This document shows, piece after piece, positions 11,739-22,727 of a stretch of DNA of 64,000 bases. Within the stretch, counting starts at the first letter, position 1; the number at the start of each line of letters is the position of its first letter. The stretch comes from Mesostigma viride. Its lineage: Eukaryota; Streptophyta; Mesostigmatophyceae; Mesostigmatales; Mesostigmataceae. Where the stretch lies: assembly GCA_009746045.1 (NCBI GenBank), contig RPFO01000275.1, forward strand, positions 314,308-378,307. The letters are read 5' to 3'. Under the pieces are notes generated by a model that worked only from the letters and a program-made list of their open reading frames with translations, ran no database searches and was not told the origin of the DNA. The position numbers and the translations under genes were made by a program.

Positions 11739-11739
11739 C

Positions 11740-11940
11740 GGGCCGTAAAAATTACTACCGTATACTTTTTGTCGTATACTTTAGTAAACTTTACTAAAGT
11801 ATACGACAAAAAGTATACGGGCCGTAAACTTTACGGCCCGTATACTTTGTGTCGTATGCTGCAGTAAATTTACTACCGTAAACGACACAAAGTATACGGG
11901 CCGTAAAATTTACGGCAAGTATACTTTGTGTCGTATGTAT
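11740..11940. repeat. Internal palindromic GTATAC repeats
   Basis: Three back-to-back inverted blocks around GGGCCGTAAA and TATACTTTTTGTCGTATAC, same family as the subterminal repeats at 9616-9775. Confidence 0.88.
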
Positions 11941-12059
11941 GCCTTACAGGCCATTTTTTTACGTCCACTTGGCGTCCACTAGAATTAATGTCACGCTACG
12001 TGCACGCCGCGTACACCGAACCGAGCCTAGTACGGGGCCGTGACCGAAACGGACCCCGG

Positions 12060-12500
12060 TTACGGTCTTGTTGTTGTTGTTGTTGTTGTTGTGTCCCACG
12101 CCGCACATGGGCAGCAGAGAATCTATACTGGCCGATACGGTCTTGTACTTGTCCCGTTCTAGGTACGGCACAGAGCGGTTGCGTGTTGTTCTTGTTCTTG
12201 TTCTTGTTCTTGTTGTTGGTTCCCACGCCGCGGAAGTTAGTTAGTTAGTGAGTTAGTTGAATCCCACGCCGCGGAAGTTGTTGTTGTTGTTGTTGTGTCC
12301 CACGCCGCGGAAGTGCAGCAGAGATTCTATATTTGCCGAAGGCCGGATAGAACGGTTGCGTGTACGGGACTGGTTTCAGGAACGCCCCCGTACCTGTGCT
12401 AGTCGAGTTTGCAGGTGGGGAGTTGTGAACCGCCGCGCCGGGCGAGAACGATTTTTCGAATTTATCAACGATCACAAGCGTCTGCCCTTGCAACGCTTGC
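12060..12500. repeat. TTG/TTCTTG microsatellites and ~100-bp duplication
   Basis: (TTG)n runs at about 12067-12092 and 12277-12297, (TTCTTG)n at 12186-12216 and (GTTA)n near 12236. Two related segments begin GTGTCCCACGCCGC (12091 and 12296) and continue through GCAGCAGAGA-TTCTATA; a third partial copy begins near 12221. Confidence 0.8.
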
Positions 12501-13283
12501 CTCATAATTAGCCGGCCATGCCGATTTGCAGTCGCCAGCCGGTCAGTAGTGGTGAAAGAATATTTGGACTAAAAAAGAATCGCGGGCTTATTGCGCCTGA
12601 AGAAGAAGAAAGCCAAAGGCGCACTAGAACAAGCCTTTGGAGCCGCAGTTTAGCATGATTGAGTTATCATTTTTCCAGCCATCTACAGCGCTCTCTCCGA
12701 TACAGCTAGCCTACCATGGCGTAGTCCTTAGCCAGCTACATCAATTTGTTCGTCTTTGTTCCTAAAGGAAATTTAAATTTCGTGACATCGTGCGCATGCG
12801 GCATTTCACGAAGCTACTGCAATCGCATTACGCTAAACAAAGTAAGCCAATGTTCCTAATCAGCGCCCGCATATGCATGCCACGTTTAGTCGCAAGGAGT
12901 CGCATAGACTATCTGTCTCACACTTTGTTAATCATCGCTCATTTGCTTACTGCTCTATGAGGGGAGCTGTGTACTACTGATTCTCTATCTTTTATGTATG
13001 GCAGTCGACTTAATGTCTTTTGCCATTCTTCAGGTTTCCACTCGTTCCCGTCGCTTGACAGGCTACTAAAGACGCCTTTGAGTTACGCGACATTTTCGGC
13101 CTCGTTTACTCTACACCCGGCACATCTGGGCTACTCATTATGTGCCGATGTCCACCGTAAGTTATTCAAGTTTTTTGCCTTGCATGGTTGTCAGTTTTGC
13201 TGGGCAATTTCTCCCCACCGAGATCTCTTTTTTCGCTTTGGCAACGCCATGCTATTGTATGGTCTGCCTTCGTGCCATGCTAG
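12501..13283. other. Unassigned interior of the TIR element
   Basis: About 780 bp without repeats or a supportable reading frame; one 98-codon frame (12994-13290) has no recognisable content. Confidence 0.5.
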
Positions 13284-14385
13284 TGGGTAGGTAGGTTCAC
13301 GTGCTTGTTCGTTGTCAAGAGAGGAATGCGTGTGGGTGGGTGGGTTAACGCGCTTTTTCCCTGTCAAGGAAGGGATGCATGTGGGGTGGGTGAGTGCAAG
13401 TGCTTTTTCCTGTCAACGGAGGGATGCATGTGGGGTGGGTGAGTGCACGTGCTTGTTCCTTGTCAAGGGAGGGATGCACGTGGGGTGTGTGGTTGCACGT
13501 GCTTTTTCCTTGTCAAAGGAGGGATGCATGTGGGGTGGGTGAGTGCACGCGCTTGTTCCTTGTCGAGGGATGCATGTGGGGTGGGTGGGTGCACGCGCTT
13601 GTTCCTTGTCAAGGGAGGGGTGCATGTGCAGTAGGTGGGTGCACGTGCTTGTTTCTTGTAAAGGGAGGACTGCATGTGGGGTGGGTGGCTGCATGCGCTT
13701 GTTCCTTGTCAAGGGAGGGATGCATGTGGGGTGGGTGGGTGCATGCGCTTGTTCCTTGTCGAGGGAGGGATGCATGTGGGGTGGGTGGGTGCACGCGCTT
13801 GTTCCTTATCAAGGGAGGGATGCTTGTGCATTAGGTGGGTTCACGTGCTTGTTTCTTGTAAAGGGATGGATGCATGTGGGGTGGGTGGGTACACATGCTT
13901 GTTCCTTGTCAAGGGAGGGATGCATGCGCGGTGGGTAGGTGCATGCTCTTGTTCCTTGTCAAGGTAGAGATGCATGTGGGTGGGTGGGTGCATGAAATTG
14001 TTCCTTGTCAAGGGAGGGACGCAGGTGGGGTGGGTGGGTGCACATGCTTCTTCCTTGTCAAGGGAGGGATGCATGCGCGGTGGGTGGGTGCATGTGTGTG
14101 TTCTTTATCAAGGGAGGGATGCATTGCAGTAGGTGGGCCCACATGCTTGTTTCTTGTAAAGGGAGGGGTGCATGTGGGGTGGGTGGGTGCACGTGCTTGT
14201 TCCTTATCAAGGGAGGGATGCATGCGCGGTGGGTGGGTGCATGTGTGTGTTCTTTATCAAGGGAGGGATGCATTGCAGTAGGTGGGCCCACATGCTTGTT
14301 TCTTGTAAAGGGAGGGGTGCATGTGGGGTGGGTGGGTGCATGCGCTTGTTCCTTGTCGAGGGAGAGATGCATGTGGGCCGCTAGC
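13284..14385. repeat. 50-bp minisatellite, about 21 copies
   Basis: The unit TGCATGTGGGGTGGGTGGGT plus GCACGCGCTTGTTCCTTGTC plus AAGGGAGGGA repeats with substitutions and small deletions. Several pairs are near identical (for example about 14090-14210 and 14220-14340), showing local higher-order duplication. Confidence 0.95.
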
Positions 14386-15450
14386 TTCCCTCCCCTCCCC
14401 TCCCTTCTTAGCTTCCCTCCTTCCTTGCATTACTGAAGTTCCTATAGCTTCCTTCCCCTCCCCTCCCATATCCCATAGCTTAATGCCCTTCCCTTTCCTC
14501 CCTCTCCCTTTGTAGCTTTCCTCCCCTCCCTTTCTTAGCTTCCCTCCTTCCTTGCATTACCTAAGTTCCTTTAGCTTCCTTCCCCTCCCCTCCCATATCC
14601 CATAGCTTAATGCCCTTCCCTTTCCTCCCTCTCCCTTAGTAGCTTTCCTCCCCTCCCTTGCTTAGCTTCCCTTCTTCCTTGCAGCACCTAAGTTCCTTTA
14701 GCTTCCTTCCTCTCCCCTCCCATCCCTGAGCTTCCCTCCCCTTTCGTCCCTCTCCCTTCTAAGTAGCTTTCCTCCCCTTCCCTTTGTTAGCTTACCTCCT
14801 TCCTTGCATTACCTAAGTTCCTTTAGCTTCCTTCCCCTCCCCTCCCATGTCCCATAGCTTAATGCCCTCCCCTTTCGTCCCTCTCCCTTAGTAGCTTTCC
14901 TCCCCTTCCCTTTCTTAGCTTCCCTTCTTCCTTGCAGCACCTAAGATCCTTTAGCTTCCTTCCCCTCCCCTCCCATCCCTGAGCTTCCCTCCCTTTCGTC
15001 CCTCTCCCTTAGTAGTTTTCCTCCCCTTCCCTTTCTTAGTTTCCCTCCTTCCTTGCATTACCTAAGTTCCTTTAGCTTCCTTCCTCTCCCCTCCCATCCC
15101 TTAGCTTCCCTCCCCTTTCCTCCCTCTCCCTTCTAAGTAGCTTTCCTCCCCTTCCCTTTCTTAGCTTGGGGGCTTCCTTGCATTACCGAAGTTCCTTTAG
15201 CTTCCTTCCCCTCCCCTCCCATCTTAGCTTCCCTCCCCTTTCCTCCCTCTCCCTTAGTAACTTTCCTCCCCTTCCCTTTCTTAGCTTCCCTCCTTCCTTG
15301 CATTACCTAAGTTCCTATAGCTTCCTTCCCCTCCCCTCCCATATCCCATAGCTTAATGCCCTTCCCTTTCCTCCCTCTCCCCTAGTAGCTTTCCTCCCCT
15401 CCCTTGCTTACCTTCCCTCCCTCGTTGCATTACCTAAGTTCCTTTAGCTA
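14386..15450. repeat. ~125-bp pyrimidine-rich minisatellite, about 8 copies
   Basis: Units start near TAGCTTTCCTCCCC (14512, 14638, 14766, 14891, 15010, 15137, 15253, 15385) and include CCTTGCATTACCTAAGTTCC. The plus strand is almost purely C/T with regularly spaced TAGCTT. Confidence 0.93.
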
Positions 15451-16039
15451 CTTGGGAGCGGCGGGAGCGATGCCGACGAAAGGGCTGGCTGCGGCAAGAA
15501 CGTCGTCCAGCGACCGGGTTTCTGGGTCGGCAGGTGTTGTTGGGGCCTCCATAGCTACGGGGAAGATGTCGAATGCTGGGGCGGGGGGCGCAGGCGTGCT
15601 ATTCACGAAGGGAATGCCGCCATATCGAGTCGAAAATAGCGATATCTGCTGGGCAGGCCGCCAGGCCGAGGTCGAGAACGTACGAAATCGGGGGCGATAG
15701 CTGCCGGAAATTATACCAGCGTGTTTGTCATCAGAAGACGAGTCGAATGCAACAAACCCGACTAAATTTCATGGCCTGAGTCGAAAGTTATGAGCATTCT
15801 CGGCAGCCATAGCTCGGCATATTTTCGCGTACGTCGTTGAGCTGATGCTCTGGGAAATTTGAATGATTGATAAGGGTTAATTCAACTAGTGTGTTTCTTA
15901 GTAGTATAATGTGTTTCTTCATTAATGTGAATGATTGATAATTGATTAATTAATTTGAATTAATTATTGCCACATGATGTTTCCATGAAGTCAAATGACA
16001 ACGCAAATCACAATACACTAGGTTGGACAAATCACAAGG
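15451..16039. other. Unassigned sequence, AT-rich at its right end
   Basis: No gene recognised. A 98-codon frame at 15404-15700 starts inside the minisatellite and is not convincing; 15880-16010 is AT-rich. Confidence 0.5.
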
Positions 16040-16400
16040 TTACGGCCAGTATACTTGTCCAGTATACTGGTCGTAAACTTTTACTACCGTATACTTTTTC
16101 TAGTATACTGGCCGTTAAATTTACTACCGTATACTTTTTCTAGTATACTGGCCGTTAAATTTACTACCGTATACTTTTTCTAGTATACTGGCCGTAAAAT
16201 TTACTACCGTAAATTTTTTCTCGTATACTGGCCGTAAAATTTACTACCGTATACTTTTTCTAGTATACTGGCCGTAAAATTTACTACCGTAAACTTTACT
16301 GCCGTATACGAGAAAAAGTATACGGTAGTAAATTTTACGGCCAGTATACGAGTGGTAAGTATATGCGTACGAACGTAAAATTTACGGCCCGTAAAAATTT
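16040..16400. repeat. 40-bp tandem palindromic repeats (right subterminal)
   Basis: About five copies of TTTACTACCGTATACTTTTT plus CTAGTATACTGGCCGTAAAA (16080-16280), then an inverted stretch at 16290-16350 that can pair with them. Related to the GTATACGG family at the left end. Confidence 0.92.
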
Positions 16401-16438
16401 CCGTATACGTGTACGGGCCGTAAATTTATAGTATAGTG
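16401..16438 (-). repeat. Right terminal inverted repeat
   Basis: Reverse complement of the left terminus with one mismatch; followed by TA and then by the resumed 30-bp array. Confidence 0.92.
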
Positions 16439-16890
16439 TAGCAGCACCCCCCCACATGTATTGATACGTAGCAGCACCCCCCCACATGTATTGATACGTA
16501 GCAGCACCCCCCCACATGTATTGATACGTAGCACCCCCCCACATGTATTGATACGTAGCAGCACCCCCCCACATGTATTGATACGTAGCAGCACCCCCCC
16601 ACATGTATTGATACGTAGCAGCACCCCCCACATGTATTGATACGTAGCAGCACCCCCCCACGTGTATTGATACGTAGCAGCACCCCCCCACATGTATTGA
16701 TACGTAGCAGCACCCCCCCACATGTATTGATACGTAGCAGCACCCCCCCACATGTATTGATACGTAGCAGCACCCCCCCACGTGTATTGATACGTAGCAG
16801 CACCCCCCCACATGTATTGATACGTAGCAGCACCCCCCCACATGTATTGATACGTAGCAGCACCCCCCCACATGTATTGATACGTAGCAG
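16439..16890. repeat. 30-bp minisatellite, continued (about 15 copies)
   Basis: Same unit and same orientation as 8402-9577. It begins in mid-unit (TAGCAGCACCC), exactly where the left part was interrupted, so both parts were one array before the TIR element inserted. Confidence 0.95.
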
Positions 16891-17625
16891 CACAATTTTA
16901 GTCAGCCTACCATCCACGTTGCGGCAAAAGATCACCTTTTTTTGTGTTTCGGCAAAATGAAGATTTCTTGCAAACTATCGTTATGCAGGCAGGTAGCAAC
17001 GTCCGATGTTATAATCCGGCAGGTAGCATGCAAACGTCGAAACGATATGAAGGGGAAAAAAAGCATCAAACAGGAGCACCGATTAGAAACGCAGCAAATG
17101 CAGTATGTGCACATCTACACCTATAACCTAACCAGACCAAAGGCATAGCAAACATGGAAAGGGTGACCCAAGTGAAAGCCTAGCACCACCATGATCGACA
17201 TGTGCGAGACCAAGAAACGCTCCATGGCAACTAGACTAAAGGGATGGATGCCAGATGTGGATTAGGATCGGCTTAGCTGACTCTACCGAGATGTCTGCAG
17301 GGTTTAGCTAGCAACGAAAAGAAGGAAGCCAGACATTTTTATCACTCTTGCTGCAACATAGAGTTTCTTGCGATGGCAGCAAGGACATGTCTTCGCCCAG
17401 CTGGCTAACTGTGTCGTCGGCGTGCATGCGCTGTTTAGTTGCCGTTTTTGATAGAACAATTTTAGTCAGCCTACCATCCAGGATGCGGCAAAAGCTCACC
17501 TTTTTTTCGTTGTGCGGCGAAAGCAGACCGATTTCCTTGTAAACTTCCGGCACCAGGCAGGTATCAACGTAGGATTTTATAATCCAGCAGGTAGCATGCA
17601 AACGTCGAAACGATATGGCAGCTCG
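16888..17625. repeat. Diverged direct repeat of ~165 bp
   Basis: 16890-17052 and 17456-17618 share ACAATTTTAGTCAGCCTACC at their starts and TAGCATGCAAACGTCGAAAC at their ends, with substitutions and small gaps between. The 400 bp separating them have no recognised content. Confidence 0.85.
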
Positions 17626-18040
17626 TATCAGCTATGGGGTCTCTCTGCGGCTGCGCTTCTTTTTCGATGGGCGATGGGACGGTCGCAATTCGCAAAACGG
17701 ACGCGGCGTCACAGGGCTGAACGGTATTGAAAAAATTGGAAACGTGGCATCCTCGTTCCTCCCCACGGAACTGAAAACTGGAAGCGCGGCGCTGGTGCAA
17801 AAGCTCGATCCCATCTTTTGGAACCAAGCTAGCGGATTGGACGACATCCAATATGCCGTCACCCGTGCTTGTGGCCGCAGGTATAAAAAGAGACGACCTC
17901 CAGCCCATTTACCTGGGAACATTCGGATGTTTGGCTGACATCGTTACCATGCGAAATGTACAATGAGGTTCTGGGTTCGATTCCTGGTGTGGTCATGGAA
18001 ATAAATTTTTTTCTGCACATCTACTGAAATCAGTCATAGC
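17626..18040. other. Unassigned sequence with a tRNA-like B box
   Basis: A GGTTCGATTCC box at about 17970-17980 matches the internal Pol III B box, but no 5' partner for a full cloverleaf is visible. It could be a SINE or tRNA relic. A 107-codon frame at 17615-17938 is not supported by anything else. Confidence 0.35.
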
Positions 18041-18044
18041 ACCA

Positions 18045-18700
18045 AACGGTCACGCTGCAGCGAGACGCTATAGCCCTGGAGGCCGCTGATAAACCTGACA
18101 TCCGGTACGTCTTACTATCATAGATTGCCGAACTATATAATAATAATAGTCTATACCACTTTTTCTTGTAAATGATTTACTAAATAATGATTCTATATAC
18201 TTTAACATACCATATTATTAAAGTATGTGGAATTTAACCATGCTATTCACAATATATTATAAAATCTTTTGCAAAATATACTGTAATTAGTATATATATT
18301 TTCTGATAAACAATTTTATCAATGCTACTGTGTTATTTTTGTTATTCTCGCCATGCAGGTATCTGAGTGTTCTGGGAGAACTAATAAGAGAATGAGCCGC
18401 GAAGGTGAGGAAAACCTGAAATCTTTTCGTCCTTATTGGGGTCTCTCTGCAGCTAGACCATTTATAACCACAAGCAATAGCTTAAATTCAAGGGTCTCGC
18501 TGCAGCTAGACCCTCTTTATGGTTGCTATAAAATTAATGAATCAGAAGTCTGTGATTTAACAATCGCACGCCGCAATGAAGGGTCTAGCTGCAGCGAGAC
18601 CCCAATCTTGGTCGGGGTATGCTAAGTTCACCACATCAGGTAATCTTTTCGTCTAACGGAAAAAGCCCCTCTAAGGGTCTAGCTGCAGCTAGACCCCAAT
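18045..18700. repeat. Palindromes upstream of the plus-strand gene (right cluster)
   Basis: Copies at about 18050 (partial), 18437-18457, 18493-18514, 18581-18602 and 18675-18696. The last is a perfect palindrome built on GGGTCTAGCTG instead of GGGTCTCGCTG: the seventh base and its partner in the other arm have changed together. AT-rich DNA (18120-18340) separates the first two. Confidence 0.92.
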
Positions 18701-18711
18701 CGTGGTAAAAA

Positions 18712-21700
18712 ATGATACACTTTCGAACTTTGTCTGTAATTGTCGCTTTTCCCAACGATACTCGATTTGCATGGATTTCGTTGTGCCGGTCGTCATGGCA
18801 TGCAGCACGCGAACGGGTGGGAGTTTTCGCCCTTGCGTCCGGTCGTCCAGGATTCAGTGCAATTAAGTTGAACACCGGGACGAAGCAGTCAACTGGCGCA
18901 AAAAGGGTTTTCGGAGATGAGAACCAGAATCCAGCGCAGCCTGAAGCCAAGGAAGTCAAGCGGCCGGGAGAATACTCGAAATCAAAGAGGGTTATTGGGG
19001 AATATTTCGCTGACCAGGCGTTTGAAGCGGCTCAGGCGATGACAAAACCCGAGGGGCGGGGGCCGGCTTTCGACCAGATGATTGCTGGCTTTAACTCTAG
19101 GGCCGCTGAACTAGGTCACGGGAAGTATCATGAGGAGGCGAAAAAGCTTTACAATCAGGAGCGGATGGCAGAACTGAACAGGTTCTGGGTGGCTCGGATT
19201 AACGGCTTTTTTGATGGTCTGACCAAAAGCGACGCAGACAGAGACGTCAGGATGGTGCTGATGTCCACGCTTTACTGTGGTGACGACTTGGAGAAGGAGT
19301 TTTCGGCCGCGGAGTTGGAGAACCTGACGGGGATGGACGCCAAGAAGATTCGCGGAATTCGCGCGATACGAAGGCAGCAGAAGTTGGACTACCTCAGACA
19401 CGCGCAGGCTCGCAAGGGGCGCCCTTTGCCGCAATTCGTGATTGACGCGATAGTGGACGCGTGGATGCACGATGATGAGTCGCGCGCCTCCTCCCAGATG
19501 AAGGATGTCAAGCGCACTTACAGCAGGGAGGGTCGTGGCAATCACGGGGTGCTCGTCGCCGTTGAGGGAGCGCGCTATTACATGACCTCCAAGGAGGACA
19601 TGTACAATCACTTTCTCGAAAAGCATGCGTACTGGAACAAAAGGAGTAACCAGTATGATAAGGACGTGGGCATTCACGTGGGCTACACGACCTTCTGCAA
19701 ATACGCGCCCGATTGCATCAAGGGCAAGTGGAAGGAGAGGAACCTGTGCGCGTGTGAGAAGCACGTCACCATGCAGTCGGCCATGGGGGCGTGGACCAAG
19801 CACTCCAATGCGAACCACGGCAAGAACTGCAAGTGTGGCGCGGAGTGTGCGGGATGCTCCAAGTACAGAGAGCCGGACGGTACTTGCGGAATGTGGAAAG
19901 CCATTCACTCGACGGACTGGATCAAGCACTTTCACTGCCCGGTGTCCGCCGAGACTGACGGCAGGGATAACGGGCTGCGTGAAGGGGGCGGAATGGGCGG
20001 GGGGATGGAAGAGGGGGAGGGGGAAGATGAATGGCGGGGACGGGACCTGGAAGACCTCGACATTTCTGAGAGGCTGGTGGAGGACGAAGATGGGGTGCCG
20101 AGGACGGAGAGGGTTCACCGCATACTGAAGATGGCGTGTGTGGAGGGGTTCTGTCCTGAGGAATCATGCGGCATCCATAATAACTGGGTGCAGTGTGATC
20201 GGGACAAGAATTCCACGGAGATTCTGAATTGGTTCAAGTTCGAGATGGTGGAGCAGACTGTGACCCGACGGGTGAATGTGAGTTGGTTTCGATTTTATTT
20301 CTCCGTTAATATGTTGTTGACTTTTTTTTTTGTGACCTATAGCTGCAGCGAGACCCTTTGTGAGTTGCAGTTATCTTATCGAAATGCGATTTTATTGCAA
20401 ATCGAAACTGTCTGCGGACCTTTGCGAAACAGGGCGAGACCGATGGCAGGGCGGCGAAGAAGGTGAAGCGGCCCGAGCAAGTCCAAATGAGGTCCACCCC
20501 AGCTGAGCTGCGGGACGAGATTCTTAAGATGTGGGACAAGTTCACCGTGCACTGCTTTACGGCCTGGTCGCAGGCGGATACAATCAAGGATCGGGAGAAG
20601 AATCTGAGAGAGGGGGACGTGCTCGTGCACGGCGACTGGGCCGAGAACTACGAGAACAGCAGCTACGTCCAACTGCAGTCGCAGTACTTCCACAAGCGCA
20701 GCCACATCCTGATGCCCATGATCGTGCGTTATCGGCTCAACGGCGAGCTGGAAAAGCGCGTCTTCTTTTTCCTGGGGGATTCCAGTATCAAGCGGGGCGA
20801 GCGCGCACTCGTATACGCTCTTCGCAAGATTCTGGAAACCCTGCGGGTAGAAGTAGGGGTAGAGGTGCGAAACCTGTACATGTGCTCGGACAACTGCGCG
20901 GTGCAGTTTAAGTCCAGGTACGTGATTAACCAGATTAACGGTCTGCTCATGGGGGATCCCGACCTGCAGGCCTTTGAGTTCCACTACATGGGGGAGCAGC
21001 ATGGGAAGGGGGAGGTGGATGGTCAAGGAGCGAAGTGCAAGTGCGTCTTGAGGGAAATGCAGAGGATTCCCGAAAACCAGCACATACTTGAGACCCACCA
21101 GCTAGTCGCCTACTTGAACCAGAACTGGCAGGGCGGCAAGACATCGAGCAGGGAGTCGGCCCGCGCGCGGGCCGAGAACGTCACTCGCCACTTCTTCCTT
21201 TTACCCCCGGTACGGAATTTGTGTTATTTCAGGTTTTAAGACGTCAACTGCCGCTGTTCTATAAAAATTCAAACCCAATAAAGGTATCTCTGCAGAGAGA
21301 CCCTATATACTGTCATGGGTTGCTTTTCTTTTAGGTATGAAATTTCGCTTGTTCTTCGGTATGAAGGGGTCTCTCTGCAGCTATACCCTGTGTCGAATTT
21401 CGATCACTTGATATCTTGTCGTACGTTGTTATTATGATTCGAATGGGGTCTCTCTGCAGCTATACCCTGTGTCGAATTTTGATCACTTGATATCTTGTCG
21501 TACGTTGTTATTATGATTCGAATGGGGTCTCTCTGCAGCTATACCCTGTGTCGAATTTTGATCACTTGATGTCTTGTCGTTAATTTTTTTTTTAAGGGGT
21601 CTCTCTGCAGCTATACCCTGTTTTATTGGTTTTTGGTCAATTTTGCTAATTTGAACGGTATTCTTTTTGTCCTAACTATTTGATGACAGGACGTCGAGTC

Positions 21701-22436
21701 CGGCCGACGCGCGGAGGTTGAGGAGGTGCCTGGCATCAAGAAGGCGCATTGGTGGCGACTGGACAAGTCCGACCCTGGCCTTTTGATGATTAGGCGCTAT
21801 TCCTGCTACTGTCCGCCCTGTTTGGCTGGGCGGTTTGAGGGATGTCTAAGCGAGTGGTCGTTTATCATCGAGTTCAATGATGCAGGAAGCTCGATGAAAA
21901 CTGTCCGTTTGCTGCCACCGAGCCAGCCCAACCCTCCGGTTCGCATGGTGACGCGGGGGGAGCAGCTGAAGGACAAGCGGGAGGCGATGGGCCGGCAGAT
22001 GAGACTCCACGACTATGTGGCAGTTCCATCGGACAAGGACACGGATCACGATCCCATCCACCCGTTCTGGTTGGCTGAGGTTGTAAGCGAAGCCGGGCCG
22101 ATCGTGTTAGACGAGAACTTCGAGAGGTGGGTCGAGGGCCGGAACGGACGGGAGAAGGAGCTGTTCCTCGCCGGGAACGGCATTCTTCCCGTTCGGATTT
22201 GGAAGCGGGATAAGCATGACCCCCTGCATTTCACGCTCAACGTTGAGGATTGGCCACCGTCACGCCAGCCCGAGCTTGTGAATTGCTATCTCTGCGTCGC
22301 TCCGGCTCTCCGGCTAGAAGCACGCGTGCGCAGCGACGGAATGTGTGCCGACATCAGGATGAGCAAGGAGCTCGACAAGTGGCTTACTACGCTGGTGATC
22401 AAGGATGAAGCCCCGGAGGGGCCGGCACCGACTTAA
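18712..22436 (+). CDS. Three-exon protein, possibly a DDE-type transposase
   Basis: Exons 18712-20277, 20433-21209 and 21690-22436 join in phase 0 at GT-AG introns into about 1,029 residues. The first part (to about residue 330) is basic and helical. Next is a Cys/His-rich segment, including CACEKH and CKCGAECAGC, that looks zinc-binding. The second exon has conserved-looking motifs VHGDWAENY (Asp about 590), CSDNCAVQFKS (Asp about 675) and GEQHGKGEVDG (Glu about 710-716), spaced like an RNase H-fold DDE/D triad. From memory, similar motifs occur in unnamed repeat-associated proteins of invertebrates. The third exon is an uncharacterised C-terminal domain with a Cys pair (YCPPC). The true start may be upstream. 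Both introns carry the 22-bp palindrome. The transposase role is inferred. Confidence 0.72.
20278..20432 (+). repeat. Intron 1 of the plus-strand gene with one palindrome copy
   Basis: 155-bp intron (donor GTGAGT, acceptor AACAG) containing a degenerate palindrome copy at about 20338-20358 (AGCTGCAGCGAGACCC). Confidence 0.8.
21210..21689 (+). repeat. Intron 2 with five palindromes in an ~80-bp tandem array
   Basis: Palindrome copies at about 21283-21303, 21365, 21445, 21524 and 21596; the middle copies are part of an about 80-bp tandem unit that includes TCACTTGATATCTTGTCGTA. The first copy carries TCTC/GAGA arms, another matched-pair variant of the core. No copy falls in an exon. Confidence 0.9.
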
Positions 22437-22727
22437 ACAAGAAATTGGGGTCTCGCTGCGGGTAGACGACGCCCTAGTTTCGGCTCGTATTATATCTTTA
22501 GAGTGGGGCTTCAGTAGGGTGTAAAAAGGTGGCCGCATATATTGTATATATTTTTCGAGATCTTTCTGTGGTCAAGTTTAAGGGTAGTTGATAATTTTTT
22601 GCGGCCTTCAATTAACAGTTATTTTTTACTGCAACATAATTTTATGCTGTATATTTAAATAATGATAAGGATTTCGATATTTTTTTGCACAATCTATTCG
22701 ACATTTGTTTCTGCATGTCGAGAATTT
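22437..22727. other. Downstream flank, AT-rich, one degenerate palindrome
   Basis: A partial palindrome copy lies at 22447-22468 just after the stop codon. The remainder is AT-rich with no recognised gene. Confidence 0.6.

Larger units (their letters stand above)
9576..16440. mobile_element. 6.86-kb element with CACTATA inverted termini and TA duplication
   Basis: Left terminus 9578-9615 and right terminus 16401-16438 are inverted repeats that differ at one of 38 positions; both start CACTATACTATAAA. Each is flanked by TA (9576-9577 and 16439-16440). Removing the element and one TA restores GATACG-TA-GCAGCAC, an intact unit of the 30-bp minisatellite that lies on both sides. This is the structure of a cut-and-paste DNA transposon. 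CACTA (En/Spm) elements begin this way and usually have 2-4 bp duplications, so that superfamily is my inference. The interior has subterminal palindromes, a duplicated segment and several minisatellites, but no recognisable transposase, so it appears non-autonomous. Confidence 0.88.

Noticed and set aside
17945-17995. tRNA gene
   Set aside because: A good B box (GGTTCGATTCC) is present, but no acceptor-stem partner or convincing D and anticodon arms could be found upstream.
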